A stretch of DNA of 64,000 nucleotides from positions 64,001 through 128,000 of the IMG/VR virus record IMGVR_UViG_3300027852_000001, one strand, 5' to 3'. Position 1 is the first letter of the stretch; every line of letters begins with the position of its first letter. This DNA comes from a virus. The position numbers and the translations under genes were made by a program. A model generated the notes under the pieces. The model had not been told where the DNA came from, searched no databases, and saw only the letters and a program-made list of their open reading frames with translations. This document shows, one piece after another, positions 49,353 through 57,895 of the stretch.

Positions 49353-50558
49353 GTGGATATGGATTTTATAACTGGTGATGAATACAAATTTTATAATGGT
49401 TACATATACGGAGGTGTGTGTGTATCTGTAACGAATGATACTTATGCAATATTATACCAAACTAATGTTATAACTAGACCTACATTTGTTATGGCTGCTG
49501 TCAGGAATGGATTAGAGCTATCATTTTCTTCTGCAAAAAATTTATCTTATTTTTCCAACTATGAAGCCAATAATGATCAATATTCTGCACTTGGGATGTG
49601 TTTGTGTGGACCGAATAATGTTATGACTAAATGGGTTGATGAGTCCACAGGAAAAGCGTTATATAGGATAGCATCATTATCTGGGACTTCCACTCCCGAT
49701 GCTGGTGAGATATATTCTGAATTATTATACGAAGGCGGCATGTATGGAGATCCTTGTTCGATAGTTATGGATAGCGATTCTGTTAGTGGAATAATTTTAT
49801 GTTGTCACGAAGAACACGCTTCTGTTTTAACTATAAACGGAACAGAGATTATTGATCAGTCTGATTATACTCAAATTTTTGAAAACAATAATATAGTAAA
49901 TACCACAGAACATATAGGAAGTGGTTTGGTGTTATCATTCTCAAAAGGTGATACACCACTTGGAGAAACATATTCCATTTCCGTAGACGGAACAACAGTT
50001 ACTAAAGAGGTGTTAAATTCTTTCGTTGCAAATCCTGCAGATCCAGATTACCTTAGTTCTTGTTTGTTACATGATGATCAAACGTGCGGATTAGTATGGA
50101 GAGATGCAAACAACAGTAATAAAGGTAATATCTGTCATGTTTCTGTTTCTGAAACTACTCCAATTTATGGTACACCCCAAATATGGTCTAGTGGACAAAT
50201 TAGATGCCCAAGTATTTTCAGTTATGGGGATGACAATATTGGTGTTGTTTATATAGATACAGAAGATAGTGATAAACTGAAGATTATTAGAGGAACATTA
50301 TCAGGGACTGTATTTACTTTTCCAGAAGATCCAATTGTTGTCCATGATGCTGCAACAACTCATGTTCATAGACCAGCATTACAAGATGATCGTTATTTAA
50401 TGATTTCTTATAGAGATGCAGATGATTCGAACAAAGGAAAAGCTGTTATCGTGGATGTTGTTGGATCTCCATCCAATAACATGTCTGCTACTGTTGGAGG
50501 ACATCAAATATTTGCTAACATCTGGGTTCCAGAGACATGGAGGGTATATCGTGGCTAA
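49353..50558 (+). CDS. Propeller-like virion protein (401 aa)
   Basis: A GTG start follows AAGGGGAATATT. The product is beta-rich with repeating units such as DRYLMISYRDADDSNKGKAVIVDV and QTCGLVWRDANNSNKGNICHVSV, about 60 residues apart, similar to repeats in the secreted protein at 20920. It has no signal peptide, consistent with a virion protein. Probably a surface or receptor-contact component; inference. Confidence 0.6.
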   Translation: MDMDFITGDEYKFYNGYIYGGVCVSVTNDTYAILYQTNVITRPTFVMAAVRNGLELSFSSAKNLSYFSNYEANNDQYSALGMCLCGPNNVMTKWVDESTGKALYRIASLSGTSTPDAGEIYSELLYEGGMYGDPCSIVMDSDSVSGIILCCHEEHASVLTINGTEIIDQSDYTQIFENNNIVNTTEHIGSGLVLSFSKGDTPLGETYSISVDGTTVTKEVLNSFVANPADPDYLSSCLLHDDQTCGLVWRDANNSNKGNICHVSVSETTPIYGTPQIWSSGQIRCPSIFSYGDDNIGVVYIDTEDSDKLKIIRGTLSGTVFTFPEDPIVVHDAATTHVHRPALQDDRYLMISYRDADDSNKGKAVIVDVVGSPSNNMSATVGGHQIFANIWVPETWRVYRG

Positions 50559-51252
50559 AATAAATTGGAAGCTTGATATGCCTAATTCTGCACACATTGA
50601 TTTAATAGAAAAAATCAGATACCATGGATCAAGATTGTGGGCTAATGTTGTTCTGTCTAAGGGTGGTAAGATTCGAGCAAAAATTAGTCAAATGTTAGTT
50701 AACGCTTTTAATGAAACTGATGTTGCCATGTCTCTGAGAGGAAAGGGTTCTGATGATTTACCTGCTCACTTTGGTCTAAGCGATAGTTTAGCAAATTCTT
50801 TAGCTGACGGAATGGCTAATTTGATTGCATCTTCCGTTAAAGTTATTACAACATCTAGTGGAAATTCTGTTTCTGTAACTATCAAAGCAATAGATAAAGA
50901 TTGGGGTGAATATCTGAATCTTCCTGGGGCTAGTTACATTTCTTCTCAGTCGGATATTGTTATCCCAGTTGCAAAATGGATGCTTGTAGATCCAACAATA
51001 GATATAGGACAGGCTGCATATGATATAGTATTCAAGGGTGATGACGACAAGTTTGATGTTCGTATACAACATACATCAAGGAGTGGTAGAGCAATCATGG
51101 TAGCCTTACAAGCTCTTGGGGGTGGCGGTGGAGGATATGTGTTGCCAGATATTATTTCTGGTAATGCTGGTGAAAATTTCATAGAATATACTTTAGGACA
51201 GCAAAAGGTCGCAATAAGTGCTGCTAATATACTTATGGGAGAGGTAGGATAA
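50551..51252 (+). CDS. Virion protein of neck/tail region (233 aa)
   Basis: A GTG start at 50551 follows GGAGGGTATATC and overlaps the previous gene by eight bases. The product begins MAKINWKLDMPNSAHIDL, with helices, a GGGGGG linker near the C-terminus and YTLGQQKVAISAANILMGEVG. Size and position fit a tail-completion or head-tail joining protein; no family is recognised. Confidence 0.55.
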   Translation: MAKINWKLDMPNSAHIDLIEKIRYHGSRLWANVVLSKGGKIRAKISQMLVNAFNETDVAMSLRGKGSDDLPAHFGLSDSLANSLADGMANLIASSVKVITTSSGNSVSVTIKAIDKDWGEYLNLPGASYISSQSDIVIPVAKWMLVDPTIDIGQAAYDIVFKGDDDKFDVRIQHTSRSGRAIMVALQALGGGGGGYVLPDIISGNAGENFIEYTLGQQKVAISAANILMGEVG

Positions 51253-51253
51253 T

Positions 51254-52189
51254 ATGTGTGCCTTAGATTTTAAAGGTGTTAATGACGGTGGTTTTGGTGG
51301 CTATGAATTAACAGATCATCTACTATATAATCTCAAGTGGTTTCTAGATTGGGGTCTGCTAAATAATGGCGCATATGACATATATACGTATGACGACGCT
51401 AGTTTTTACGACGACGATGAATCCAAATTACATCCAGTAAAAGATGAGAGATATGGCGATGGGCACGTCTGGGAAGGTGCTGGACACGAATGGGTATGGG
51501 AGAGTGGTGTCTCACTAAATGGGGCAATCACTGATCCGTTTAGGGTGTCCGGTGTCTATATTAATGGTGACTTTTATCCAAAAACAGAGACTGGAATAAA
51601 TGCACACCACATTGATTATAGAAGAGGAAGAATAATATTCGATGAACCAAAAAGCTTAGACGAGGATATTAGAGCAGAATTTACTAGAAAGTCTGTTTTC
51701 GTTGGGTTTGCAGATCATAAGGAATTTAGAGTATTAATGTTAGATGCTGCATACGAATTCGCCACAGATGCTTCTACGTCTGGCACTACGTCAAGAGAAC
51801 ACCAAGTTTGGTTACCGAGTATTTTTATAGAGGTGTCTAGAGGTAAACAAAGGGGTCTACAATTGGGTGGTGGGCAAATAAAAACTAGATATGTTACTTT
51901 TCATATTTTTGCCGATAGTCCGTCTGATAGGAACTTATTGATGGATTTAATTGATTATCAAAGTAGAAAAAGTTTTTGGATGGCTGATTTAAATAATATA
52001 ACATTTCCATTCGATATATATGGGGATATTGTTGACGGTGTAACTAATTGGTCAAATATGACATTAGAACATCCATGGAAACGTTTGAGGGTTGTGGATA
52101 GTACAACATCGTCAATAAATTCATTAAATTCTCAATTATTTAGAGCTAGGGTTTCGTGGGAGATAGAAATTGATATGGGTTCTCTGTAA
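51254..52189 (+). CDS. Tail-region virion protein (311 aa)
   Basis: The product contains LYNLKWFLDWGLL, an Asp/Gly-rich beta part (FRVSGVYINGDFYP, HHIDYRRGRIIFDEP) and a C-terminal half ending RARVSWEIEID. 'HHIDYxxGRIIFD' is seen in several phage tail or neck proteins of this size. No exact function assigned. Its only neighbour downstream is the tail-tube candidate behind its own promoter. Confidence 0.55.
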   Translation: MCALDFKGVNDGGFGGYELTDHLLYNLKWFLDWGLLNNGAYDIYTYDDASFYDDDESKLHPVKDERYGDGHVWEGAGHEWVWESGVSLNGAITDPFRVSGVYINGDFYPKTETGINAHHIDYRRGRIIFDEPKSLDEDIRAEFTRKSVFVGFADHKEFRVLMLDAAYEFATDASTSGTTSREHQVWLPSIFIEVSRGKQRGLQLGGGQIKTRYVTFHIFADSPSDRNLLMDLIDYQSRKSFWMADLNNITFPFDIYGDIVDGVTNWSNMTLEHPWKRLRVVDSTTSSINSLNSQLFRARVSWEIEIDMGSL

Positions 52190-52195
52190 TTATGG

Positions 52196-52203
52196 TGTAT
52201 AAA
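52196..52203 (+). promoter_or_regulatory. GTGTATAAA promoter for the tail-tube candidate
   Basis: TGTATAAA lies 54 bases before the GTG at 52258 and would allow high expression of a single abundant protein ahead of the terminator at 53407. Confidence 0.55.
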
Positions 52204-52257
52204 TAACAGATGGATAGTTTTGGACAGACACTTAACGAAAGGGTATGGTGGTAAAGG

Positions 52258-53373
52258 GTGAGTACAAATAATCGTATATTTTACGCAATTCAAGCAGTTG
52301 GTTTTGCAGAGCATGATGTTTTGTGTCCATTAGATGCTGGTGCATTACACGCTGGTTCTGGAACACATCCGTCCGGTTTTGCTACAGCTCATGGTGTCCA
52401 GAGTGTTGGACTTAATACTACATTCAATCTAGAGCAGGTTTTTGAATTAGGACAATTGGAACTTTATGAGAATATTGAAGGAATACCCGATATTGAATTA
52501 ACTGTACAGAAGGTTCTTGATGGATATCCATTACTATATCATCTTGCAACTCCAGGGGCTGCATCTGCCACTCTTGTTGGTCGTTCAAATGAGAGATGTT
52601 TTGGTGCCTTAAATATTTATCCAGATACATTTGACAATGCCTCTGGTACTCCACTACAGTCTGTTGGTATGTCTGGTATGTATGTTTCAGCTTTATCATA
52701 CACACTACAGGTTGATGGAAGTTCGACAGAAGATGTTACTCTCGTTGGAAACAACAAAGAATGGGTTGCTTCTGGTCTAAATCACTTTGTACCGACGTCG
52801 TTTGATGGTGCAGATGCACCACAGTCACTAGCAACTTCTGGTGGAGTAGCTAGGAGAGAAGATATTCTTATGGGTACTGGCTGTGCTATGGATGCTGATG
52901 GAGATATAACAGGAGTAAGCGGTAGCATATGGCCAATAGAAATTGATGGCATAAATGGAGACGGACATAATGTTGTTGATGGAGATTCTTACAGCGCCCA
53001 CCTACAAACAGTTACTGTTTCTTCAGATCTAGGAAGAGAAGAGTTGTTTGAACTGGGACGTAGGGGGCCGTATCATAGGTTCGTTTCATTCCCTACCGAA
53101 GTGACATGTACTATAGACACAACTTCTTCGGAGGGCGATCTAATAGATGCTCTAGCTGATCCGGTCGGCGGAAGTAATATCACAAACCAAAAGATATTTA
53201 TCTGGGTCAGAGAAGGAACCAGGATAAACCTTGGAGCTAAAAACAAATTAGCGTCAGTATCATATGGTGGTGGAGATGCTGGTGGTGGAAACGTAAGTGT
53301 TAGTTACAACTATTCAAACTTCAATAGTTTGAAGGTAACGCATGTAGCAGATCCTGCAGGACTTGCTACATAA
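52258..53373 (+). CDS. Major tail (tube) protein candidate (371 aa)
   Basis: The gene has its own promoter and terminator, as expected for an abundant structural protein. It contains two related halves: VGLNTTFNLEQVFELGQLELYENIEGIPDIELTV (about 45-80) and VSSDLGREELFELGRRGPYHRFVSFPTEVTCTI (about 252-285). Each is followed by an acidic segment ending in LA. A doubled domain fits tube proteins that form hexamers of two-domain subunits. No tail sheath gene is visible, so a non-contractile tail is possible. Confidence 0.55.
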   Translation: MSTNNRIFYAIQAVGFAEHDVLCPLDAGALHAGSGTHPSGFATAHGVQSVGLNTTFNLEQVFELGQLELYENIEGIPDIELTVQKVLDGYPLLYHLATPGAASATLVGRSNERCFGALNIYPDTFDNASGTPLQSVGMSGMYVSALSYTLQVDGSSTEDVTLVGNNKEWVASGLNHFVPTSFDGADAPQSLATSGGVARREDILMGTGCAMDADGDITGVSGSIWPIEIDGINGDGHNVVDGDSYSAHLQTVTVSSDLGREELFELGRRGPYHRFVSFPTEVTCTIDTTSSEGDLIDALADPVGGSNITNQKIFIWVREGTRINLGAKNKLASVSYGGGDAGGGNVSVSYNYSNFNSLKVTHVADPAGLAT

Positions 53374-53406
53374 AATTCACAGTTTAGTCTGTGACCAATA
53401 ATTAAA

Positions 53407-53438
53407 CGGAGTGGTTTTCGGACCACTCCGTTTTTTTT
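53407..53438 (+). terminator. Intrinsic terminator
   Basis: CGGAGTGGT and ACCACTCCG form a perfect 9-bp stem with a six-base loop, followed by eight T residues. It closes the tail-tube transcript. Confidence 0.95.
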
Positions 53439-53467
53439 GTATTTTAGAAACAATATAATTAATTAAT

Positions 53468-53475
53468 TGTATAAT
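53468..53475 (+). promoter_or_regulatory. TTGTATAAT promoter
   Basis: TGTATAAT lies 19 bases before the start at 53495, directly after a terminator. Confidence 0.5.
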
Positions 53476-53494
53476 ACAGTAGGAGGATTGTATT

Positions 53495-53755
53495 ATGGAA
53501 AGACCAAAACCTGGAAATATTATTCGTATTGATGATTTTGAATGCAGTTCTGGAGATAAAGAGTTTGAAGTGGTAGAATGTCCAGATAACATGACTGATA
53601 ATATGTTTTGCAGAGAAGAGGTGTGGTTTTATTCTCCTGATGATAAAAAAATATGTTGGATACCTAAAGAACGATGCATTGTGTTGCGTTTATGCGGTGT
53701 TGATAGTTTCTTAAAACAACAACTAGATGATAACTTAAGGTCTGTTTTTGCTTAA
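53495..53755 (+). CDS. Hypothetical protein (86 aa)
   Basis: AGGAGGATTGTATT precedes the ATG. The 86-residue product has short strands (IIRIDDFECSSGDKEFEVVEC) and three scattered Cys. No family recognised. Confidence 0.6.
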   Translation: MERPKPGNIIRIDDFECSSGDKEFEVVECPDNMTDNMFCREEVWFYSPDDKKICWIPKERCIVLRLCGVDSFLKQQLDDNLRSVFA

Positions 53756-53796
53756 TGTGTTTTTTTTGTTTATATAGTTAAATATTGGAGAATAAA

Positions 53797-54084
53797 ATGA
53801 GTGATACTAAAAATGAAAATTGTAATTTGGTAAAATATCCTGTAGCTACTTTTGGAGGACAACATATTATTAATGGTAGAGTACGGAACCTTAGCAAAAG
53901 AGCTATTGAAGTTATAGAGGCACAATTACCTGATGATTTTGATTGGAATAATTACGATGTTGTTGTAACAATTTCACCTAAAAGTCAAAATAATTTGTGT
54001 GTTCACAAAATTGGAAATAAAAGCAAGCCAGCAACACAGGAACAAATTGATGAACTAACGGAAAATATAAAAAACAAAGATTAA
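53797..54084 (+). CDS. Hypothetical protein (95 aa)
   Basis: I start at ATG 53797 behind TTGGAGAATAAA. The first residues MSDTKNEN match the start of the protein at 16491 in both DNA and protein; the rest does not. The product is alpha/beta with a polar tail. Function unknown. Confidence 0.55.
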   Translation: MSDTKNENCNLVKYPVATFGGQHIINGRVRNLSKRAIEVIEAQLPDDFDWNNYDVVVTISPKSQNNLCVHKIGNKSKPATQEQIDELTENIKNKD

Positions 54085-54110
54085 TTTCTAATACAAAAAA
54101 TTTTGTTATG

Positions 54111-54118
54111 TGTATAAT
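54111..54118 (+). promoter_or_regulatory. GTGTATAAT promoter for a small RNA
   Basis: TGTATAAT lies directly before a 100-base non-coding stretch that ends in a strong terminator. Confidence 0.6.
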
Positions 54119-54124
54119 AGATTT

Positions 54125-54222
54125 GGACGAAAGTGTTGAGCAGGCGTCAATTGTGAGTTACGCCATCCTTGCGCGTCGTTCGCTACCTTGGATCGGGGGC
54201 TAATCGCCCCCGTCTTTTTTTA
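54125..54222 (+). ncRNA. Candidate small structured RNA
   Basis: The stretch lies between a promoter (54111-54118) and a terminator, has no reading frame of note, and is clearly more GC-rich than its surroundings. It contains a GGCGT/ACGCC hairpin around 54144-54166 and several short GC helices (GCGCGTCGTTCGC). The layout is that of an independently transcribed small RNA of about 95 bases. Role unknown. Confidence 0.6.
54194..54222 (+). terminator. Intrinsic terminator of the small RNA
   Basis: CGGGGGC and GCCCCCG pair around a five-base loop, followed by TCTTTTTTTAT. Confidence 0.95.
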
Positions 54223-54223
54223 T

Positions 54224-54553
54224 ATGAATATCAAAAAATACTGGTACATAATTTTTCCTGTCTTGGTTTTAATAGTGTCTTCTGGAGACCTTTGGGCCAC
54301 GATACATTTTAGCAAAACATCGGACAATTTTGAAGAAGCCAATCCGGTAGCAGCTTATATTTGGATTAATCATGGAGTCGCTGGCTTGATTGTTTTTAAA
54401 ATTACCGTCACCTTATTATCGTGTTCATGTATTGGATATGTGATAAATACTAAATGTAAATTTTGGATAATTTTTACATCAATTTTTATAATATTGGTTT
54501 GCTCAGTTCTTATCGGATGGTGGATTTTTTGGTTTTTTTCGCAACAAACCTAG
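54224..54553 (+). CDS. Membrane protein (109 aa)
   Basis: The start is ATG 54224 just after the terminator; no good Shine-Dalgarno sequence is seen, so its expression is unclear. Three hydrophobic spans lie at roughly 8-27, 45-68 and 76-105. The first span with GDLWATIHFS and the 'EEANPVAAYIW' loop resemble DUF5658-type small membrane proteins. Function unknown. Confidence 0.5.
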   Translation: MNIKKYWYIIFPVLVLIVSSGDLWATIHFSKTSDNFEEANPVAAYIWINHGVAGLIVFKITVTLLSCSCIGYVINTKCKFWIIFTSIFIILVCSVLIGWWIFWFFSQQT

Positions 54554-54575
54554 ATTTTTATAGTATAATATCTAC

Positions 54576-55139
54576 ATGGAAACCACAAAACACAATTTGT
54601 CTGACGAAGTATTGATAACAGCAGATATGATTAGTCGTCGAGTTACCGAGATGGCGTCACAAATTGATAATTATTACACTTCTAGATACTGGTATTCACA
54701 AACAGACATGCCAGTAGTTGTTATAGGCATTTTGTCTGGATCAATCTTTTTCATGTCTGACTTAGTTAGGCGTATGTCCATTAGAACTGAAATTGATTTC
54801 ATAGGAGTGTCTACTTATCCAGGTAAATCTATGAAACCAACTACTCCAAAAATAACTTCAGTTCCATCTAAATTCTTGGCTAATTCTCACGTATTATTGG
54901 TAGATGATATTCTGGATACTGGAGTAACAATGTCTACTGTCAGACGTTTCCTTTGGGGAAAATCTGTTGCTAGTATTACCGATGCTTTTTTGTTGAGAAA
55001 ACCGGACAGTATTATATCAACACATAATTGTGATTCGTTTATCGGATTTGATATTCCGGATAAGTTTGTTGTAGGATATGGATTAGATTTCGATAATAGG
55101 TATAGAGAGTTGCCAGACATAAGAGTGATAGGAGATTAG
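54576..55139 (+). CDS. hpt: Hypoxanthine phosphoribosyltransferase (187 aa)
   Basis: The PRPP-binding motif VLLVDDILDTGVTM lies at about 108-121; GILSGSIFFMSDLVRRM is the N-terminal PPi loop region; FVVGYGLDFDNRYRELPDI is the C-terminal signature of HPRT, with VGYGLDF binding the purine and YRELP closing. The enzyme salvages hypoxanthine or guanine to IMP or GMP using PRPP. Length is typical. Phage purine salvage would support DNA synthesis. Confidence 0.93.
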   Translation: METTKHNLSDEVLITADMISRRVTEMASQIDNYYTSRYWYSQTDMPVVVIGILSGSIFFMSDLVRRMSIRTEIDFIGVSTYPGKSMKPTTPKITSVPSKFLANSHVLLVDDILDTGVTMSTVRRFLWGKSVASITDAFLLRKPDSIISTHNCDSFIGFDIPDKFVVGYGLDFDNRYRELPDIRVIGD

Positions 55140-55140
55140 C

Positions 55141-55380
55141 ATGGACGTAGATAAGATAAAACGTTTGCTGGATGAAGCTGTGGAGACTTCTTCTACTGAG
55201 TATATTGCGATAGAAAATATATGTGAGGTTCTCTACATGATTATCGAGGAGCTATCTTTAAGACCTTCTTTTGTCTTGCCTAAGAATATCGATACGATCT
55301 TAAAAACAAATAAAAGTAAAGAACAGTGTGATAATTTACTAAAAAGAAAACGAAAAGGAAATGCAGGAGATGCTGAATAA
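55141..55380 (+). CDS. Hypothetical helical protein (79 aa)
   Basis: The gene starts one base after the hpt stop and overlaps the next gene by one base. The 79-residue product is helical with a basic tail (LLKRKRKGN). No family recognised. Confidence 0.55.
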   Translation: MDVDKIKRLLDEAVETSSTEYIAIENICEVLYMIIEELSLRPSFVLPKNIDTILKTNKSKEQCDNLLKRKRKGNAGDAE

Positions 55381-55697
55381 TGGCTAAATATTATCTACTT
55401 AGTGGTGAATTCAGGACTATTAAAGACGCCAAAGATCACCAAGAAGGAATGAGAAAGGCTGTGTTGGAGTTGTTTAATGGTAACTTGCCACATACATTAT
55501 TTATGGGTGTTAGCGAAAGAGGATTTGAGTCGTCAATCAATAATTTATATCCAATGATTCCTGTGTTAAGGGATTTGGGAATTGATTTACCTTCTGACGA
55601 ATGTTTGATTTCTGCTGTTTGCGAGTCTCTTGGTGTTAAAAGAATCAGCGATGATGAAAAAGAATGGATTTTATATGGGAGAAGTATCCGTGAATAA
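55380..55697 (+). CDS. Hypothetical protein (105 aa)
   Basis: The 105-residue product contains GEFRTIKDAKDHQEGMRKAVLELFNG and ISDDEKEWILYG. It overlaps the RNA ligase start by eight bases. No family recognised. Confidence 0.55.
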   Translation: MAKYYLLSGEFRTIKDAKDHQEGMRKAVLELFNGNLPHTLFMGVSERGFESSINNLYPMIPVLRDLGIDLPSDECLISAVCESLGVKRISDDEKEWILYGRSIRE

Positions 55698-56655
55698 TAT
55701 TTTATCTCATACATGTGATGTTGTTGTCGTGCGATTAAGAGAACATCCGAATGCAGATTCTCTTAGTCTTGTTAATGTTGACGATTTTCAGTGTGTTGTA
55801 AGAACTTCAGATTGGAACGATGGCGATCTTGGTATATACATCCCACCAGATAGTGTTGTACCAGATACTGACGAATTTAAATTTTTAGGTGGTAAAAGAA
55901 GAATAAAAGCTAGAAAACTGAGGGGTCAATGGTCTATGGGTTTGCTGATCAAAGCACCATTAGATGCAACTATTGGCGACGATTATATGGAGAAATTCGG
56001 CATAGTTCATTATGAACCAAAGGTTCATGGTAGTTTTAGTTCTGGTGGGAATGATGTAACACCACCGAAAGTATTTGCTCCAGTTTATGATATTTTAAAT
56101 TTTCGCAAATATTCTAATAGATTTGAAGATGGTGAGGAAGTTATTTGTACCGAAAAAACCCACGGTTGTAACTCAAGGTTTGTTTGTTTGAATGATCAAA
56201 TTTTTTGTGGTTCTAGAAAATTTTGGAAACAAGAAGATGTTAATAATCTATGGTGGAAAGCTTTAGAATGGAATCCAGCATTAGATGCGTGGTTAAGACA
56301 CCATGAAGGATTAGTAGTCTACGGAGAAGTCTACGGTCAAGTACAAAATCTTAAGTATGGTGCTACTAATGGTGAATTGTATTTTGCTGCATTTGATATT
56401 TTGGATGGTGATCGATGGCTAGATTATGACGAAGCTAGGATGGTTGGCTCTGGTCTTCCTTGGGTTCCTCTAGTTTATAGAGGTCCGTTTGATAAAGAAA
56501 AAATTCTTGAGTTTGCAGAAGGAGATAGTAGCTATCCAAGAGCAAATCATCACAGAGAAGGGGTTGTCATAAAGCCGGTTAACGAACGAATAGATCGTAA
56601 TATTGGACGGGTTCAACTAAAGGTTGTTGGAAATAGATATTTAAGTAAAAGTTGA
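55690..56655 (+). CDS. RNA ligase, DRB0094/Rnl5-like (321 aa)
   Basis: I choose GTG 55690 behind GGGAGAAGTATCC; ATG 55675 is the alternative. The N-terminal OB-like domain reads RLREHPNADSLSLVNVD, GIYIPPDSVVPD and GKRRIKARKLRGQWSMGLLI, typical of this ligase family. The nucleotidyltransferase domain has motif I CTEKTHGCNSRF with the adenylated Lys, motif III-like YGEVYGQVQNLKYG and motif IV EGVVIKPV. It seals RNA nicks or breaks using ATP and may repair tRNA cut by host defence. Confidence 0.88.
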   Translation: MNNILSHTCDVVVVRLREHPNADSLSLVNVDDFQCVVRTSDWNDGDLGIYIPPDSVVPDTDEFKFLGGKRRIKARKLRGQWSMGLLIKAPLDATIGDDYMEKFGIVHYEPKVHGSFSSGGNDVTPPKVFAPVYDILNFRKYSNRFEDGEEVICTEKTHGCNSRFVCLNDQIFCGSRKFWKQEDVNNLWWKALEWNPALDAWLRHHEGLVVYGEVYGQVQNLKYGATNGELYFAAFDILDGDRWLDYDEARMVGSGLPWVPLVYRGPFDKEKILEFAEGDSSYPRANHHREGVVIKPVNERIDRNIGRVQLKVVGNRYLSKS

Positions 56656-56667
56656 TTGGGGAATATA

Positions 56668-56952
56668 ATGCCATATATAAGAATGGAAGAGCGAGAAAAA
56701 TACTATGAGTTAATAGATCAGTTGTTTGATGTGTTAAAAAATTTAGAAAATGATGTTTTAGCAGGTGAATTAAATTTTGTTTTTTTCAGTTTAGCAGATA
56801 TGTTAGTTAGGGAACATCCCACAAATAATCGAAATTATGCAAGAATGGCTGTTGTATCATCGGCTTTATCCGAAGCACAAGCAGAGTTTAGGAGAAGGAA
56901 TATGGGACCATATGAAGATAAGGCTATAATAAAAAATGGGGATATTTTGTGA
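56668..56952 (+). CDS. Helical hypothetical protein (94 aa)
   Basis: The start is ATG 56668 behind TTGGGGAATATA. The 94-residue helical product (YYELIDQLFDVLKNLENDVLAGELNF) overlaps the next gene by four bases. No family recognised. Confidence 0.55.
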   Translation: MPYIRMEEREKYYELIDQLFDVLKNLENDVLAGELNFVFFSLADMLVREHPTNNRNYARMAVVSSALSEAQAEFRRRNMGPYEDKAIIKNGDIL

Positions 56953-57158
56953 TCAAAAAACAACATTGTCCAAATTGTGGTTACTTCCCGTTTCCCGCAA
57001 AAAATATTAAAGAATTACTAATTAATAGTTTTCCACAAGTATTATTTAAGATTGGTCTTTATATATTTTTTATTTATTGTGTATATATTTATGGAGCTAT
57101 GAATCCATCTAATCAGACTGTGATTGAAAAGTATGCAGAGATATCTGCTGTTAAGTAA
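56949..57158 (+). CDS. Small zinc-knuckle membrane protein (69 aa)
   Basis: A GTG start overlaps the previous gene. CPNCGYFPFP at the N-terminus is a half zinc knuckle, followed by a hydrophobic span at about 30-50. A single-span protein with a cytoplasmic CxxC head is likely. Function unknown. Confidence 0.5.
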   Translation: MIKKQHCPNCGYFPFPAKNIKELLINSFPQVLFKIGLYIFFIYCVYIYGAMNPSNQTVIEKYAEISAVK

Positions 57159-57164
57159 TTATCT

Positions 57165-57304
57165 GGCGAGGAAACATCCATGTTAGGGGGATGACTGCTG
57201 GAAGCAGACTTGGTGGTGTGTCTGAAAATCCACCGTTCCCAATATATGTGTAAGGACCAAAGGGGAAAAAAAAAGACTATTCGGTTCGACTCCGAAACTC
57301 GCCG
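57165..57304 (+). ncRNA. tRNA-like structured RNA (about 140 bases)
   Basis: The ends pair as an acceptor stem (GGCGAG 57165-57170 with CTCGCC 57298-57303, then G as discriminator). The 3' part has a consensus T-arm: TTCGG, loop TTCGACT, CCGAA at 57280-57296. Inside are hairpins CATCC/GGATG, CTGCT/AGCAG and GGTGG/CCACC. CTGGAAG (Ser-like GGA loop) and CTGAAAA (Phe-like GAA loop) are candidate anticodon loops, but neither is set in a normal cloverleaf, and 70 or more extra bases remain. It may be an inserted or degenerate tRNA or a tRNA mimic; no CCA is encoded. Confidence 0.5.
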
Positions 57305-57331
57305 TTATTTTAAATTTTAGATAGTGAAACT

Positions 57332-57895
57332 ATGGAAATAACCAAAAACACACAAAATGATTATGCAGTAACTGTTTTTGCTCCAAGGGTAGAGCGTAAA
57401 CATAGACAATATGTTATGAAAAGAAGTATTAAATATAAATCTTGGCACGAAATGAAACTTGGTACAATTTATCCGACACAACAAGAACTAGCCGACGATT
57501 ATATGTATATTTTAAGTTTTGAAATAGATGGTGTCAAAATGTGCGAAATGTATGAGCTTAATCCAAAATTGAAACCCTTGATTAAAACTCTTGCTGATGC
57601 AAAAATTCCAACAACAATGTCTGGGGATCAATATGACAATAAAATTATTTATGTGGATATAGGGTTTGATAAGAGATGGATATTAGCTACTTCCAGAGCT
57701 ATACTTCCAAAAGGTTGGAATATTAACAAATGTCATGCTAATTATAAACCAAAAACCCGCAGTATAAGAATATGGAAAACAACATCTGATACTATCTGTT
57801 ATGAAGAAGCAGCTTTAGTTAGAGATGCATTACGTGATAGCTATAACAACCTTTTTGTTCAGAAAGATATGGAAAGAAGTAATAAAACACAATGA
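57332..57895 (+). CDS. Hypothetical basic protein (187 aa)
   Basis: The 187-residue product has a basic N-terminal half (RVERKHRQYVMKRSIKYKSWHEMK), a central strand-rich part and a C-terminal helix. The Lys/Arg content suggests nucleic-acid binding. It overlaps the next gene by four bases. No family recognised. Confidence 0.6.
   Translation: MEITKNTQNDYAVTVFAPRVERKHRQYVMKRSIKYKSWHEMKLGTIYPTQQELADDYMYILSFEIDGVKMCEMYELNPKLKPLIKTLADAKIPTTMSGDQYDNKIIYVDIGFDKRWILATSRAILPKGWNINKCHANYKPKTRSIRIWKTTSDTICYEEAALVRDALRDSYNNLFVQKDMERSNKTQ

Noticed and set aside
57165-57304. tmRNA or RNase P RNA
   Set aside because: Too short, no tag reading frame with resume codon, and no conserved RNase P core; a GAGGAAA word alone is insufficient.
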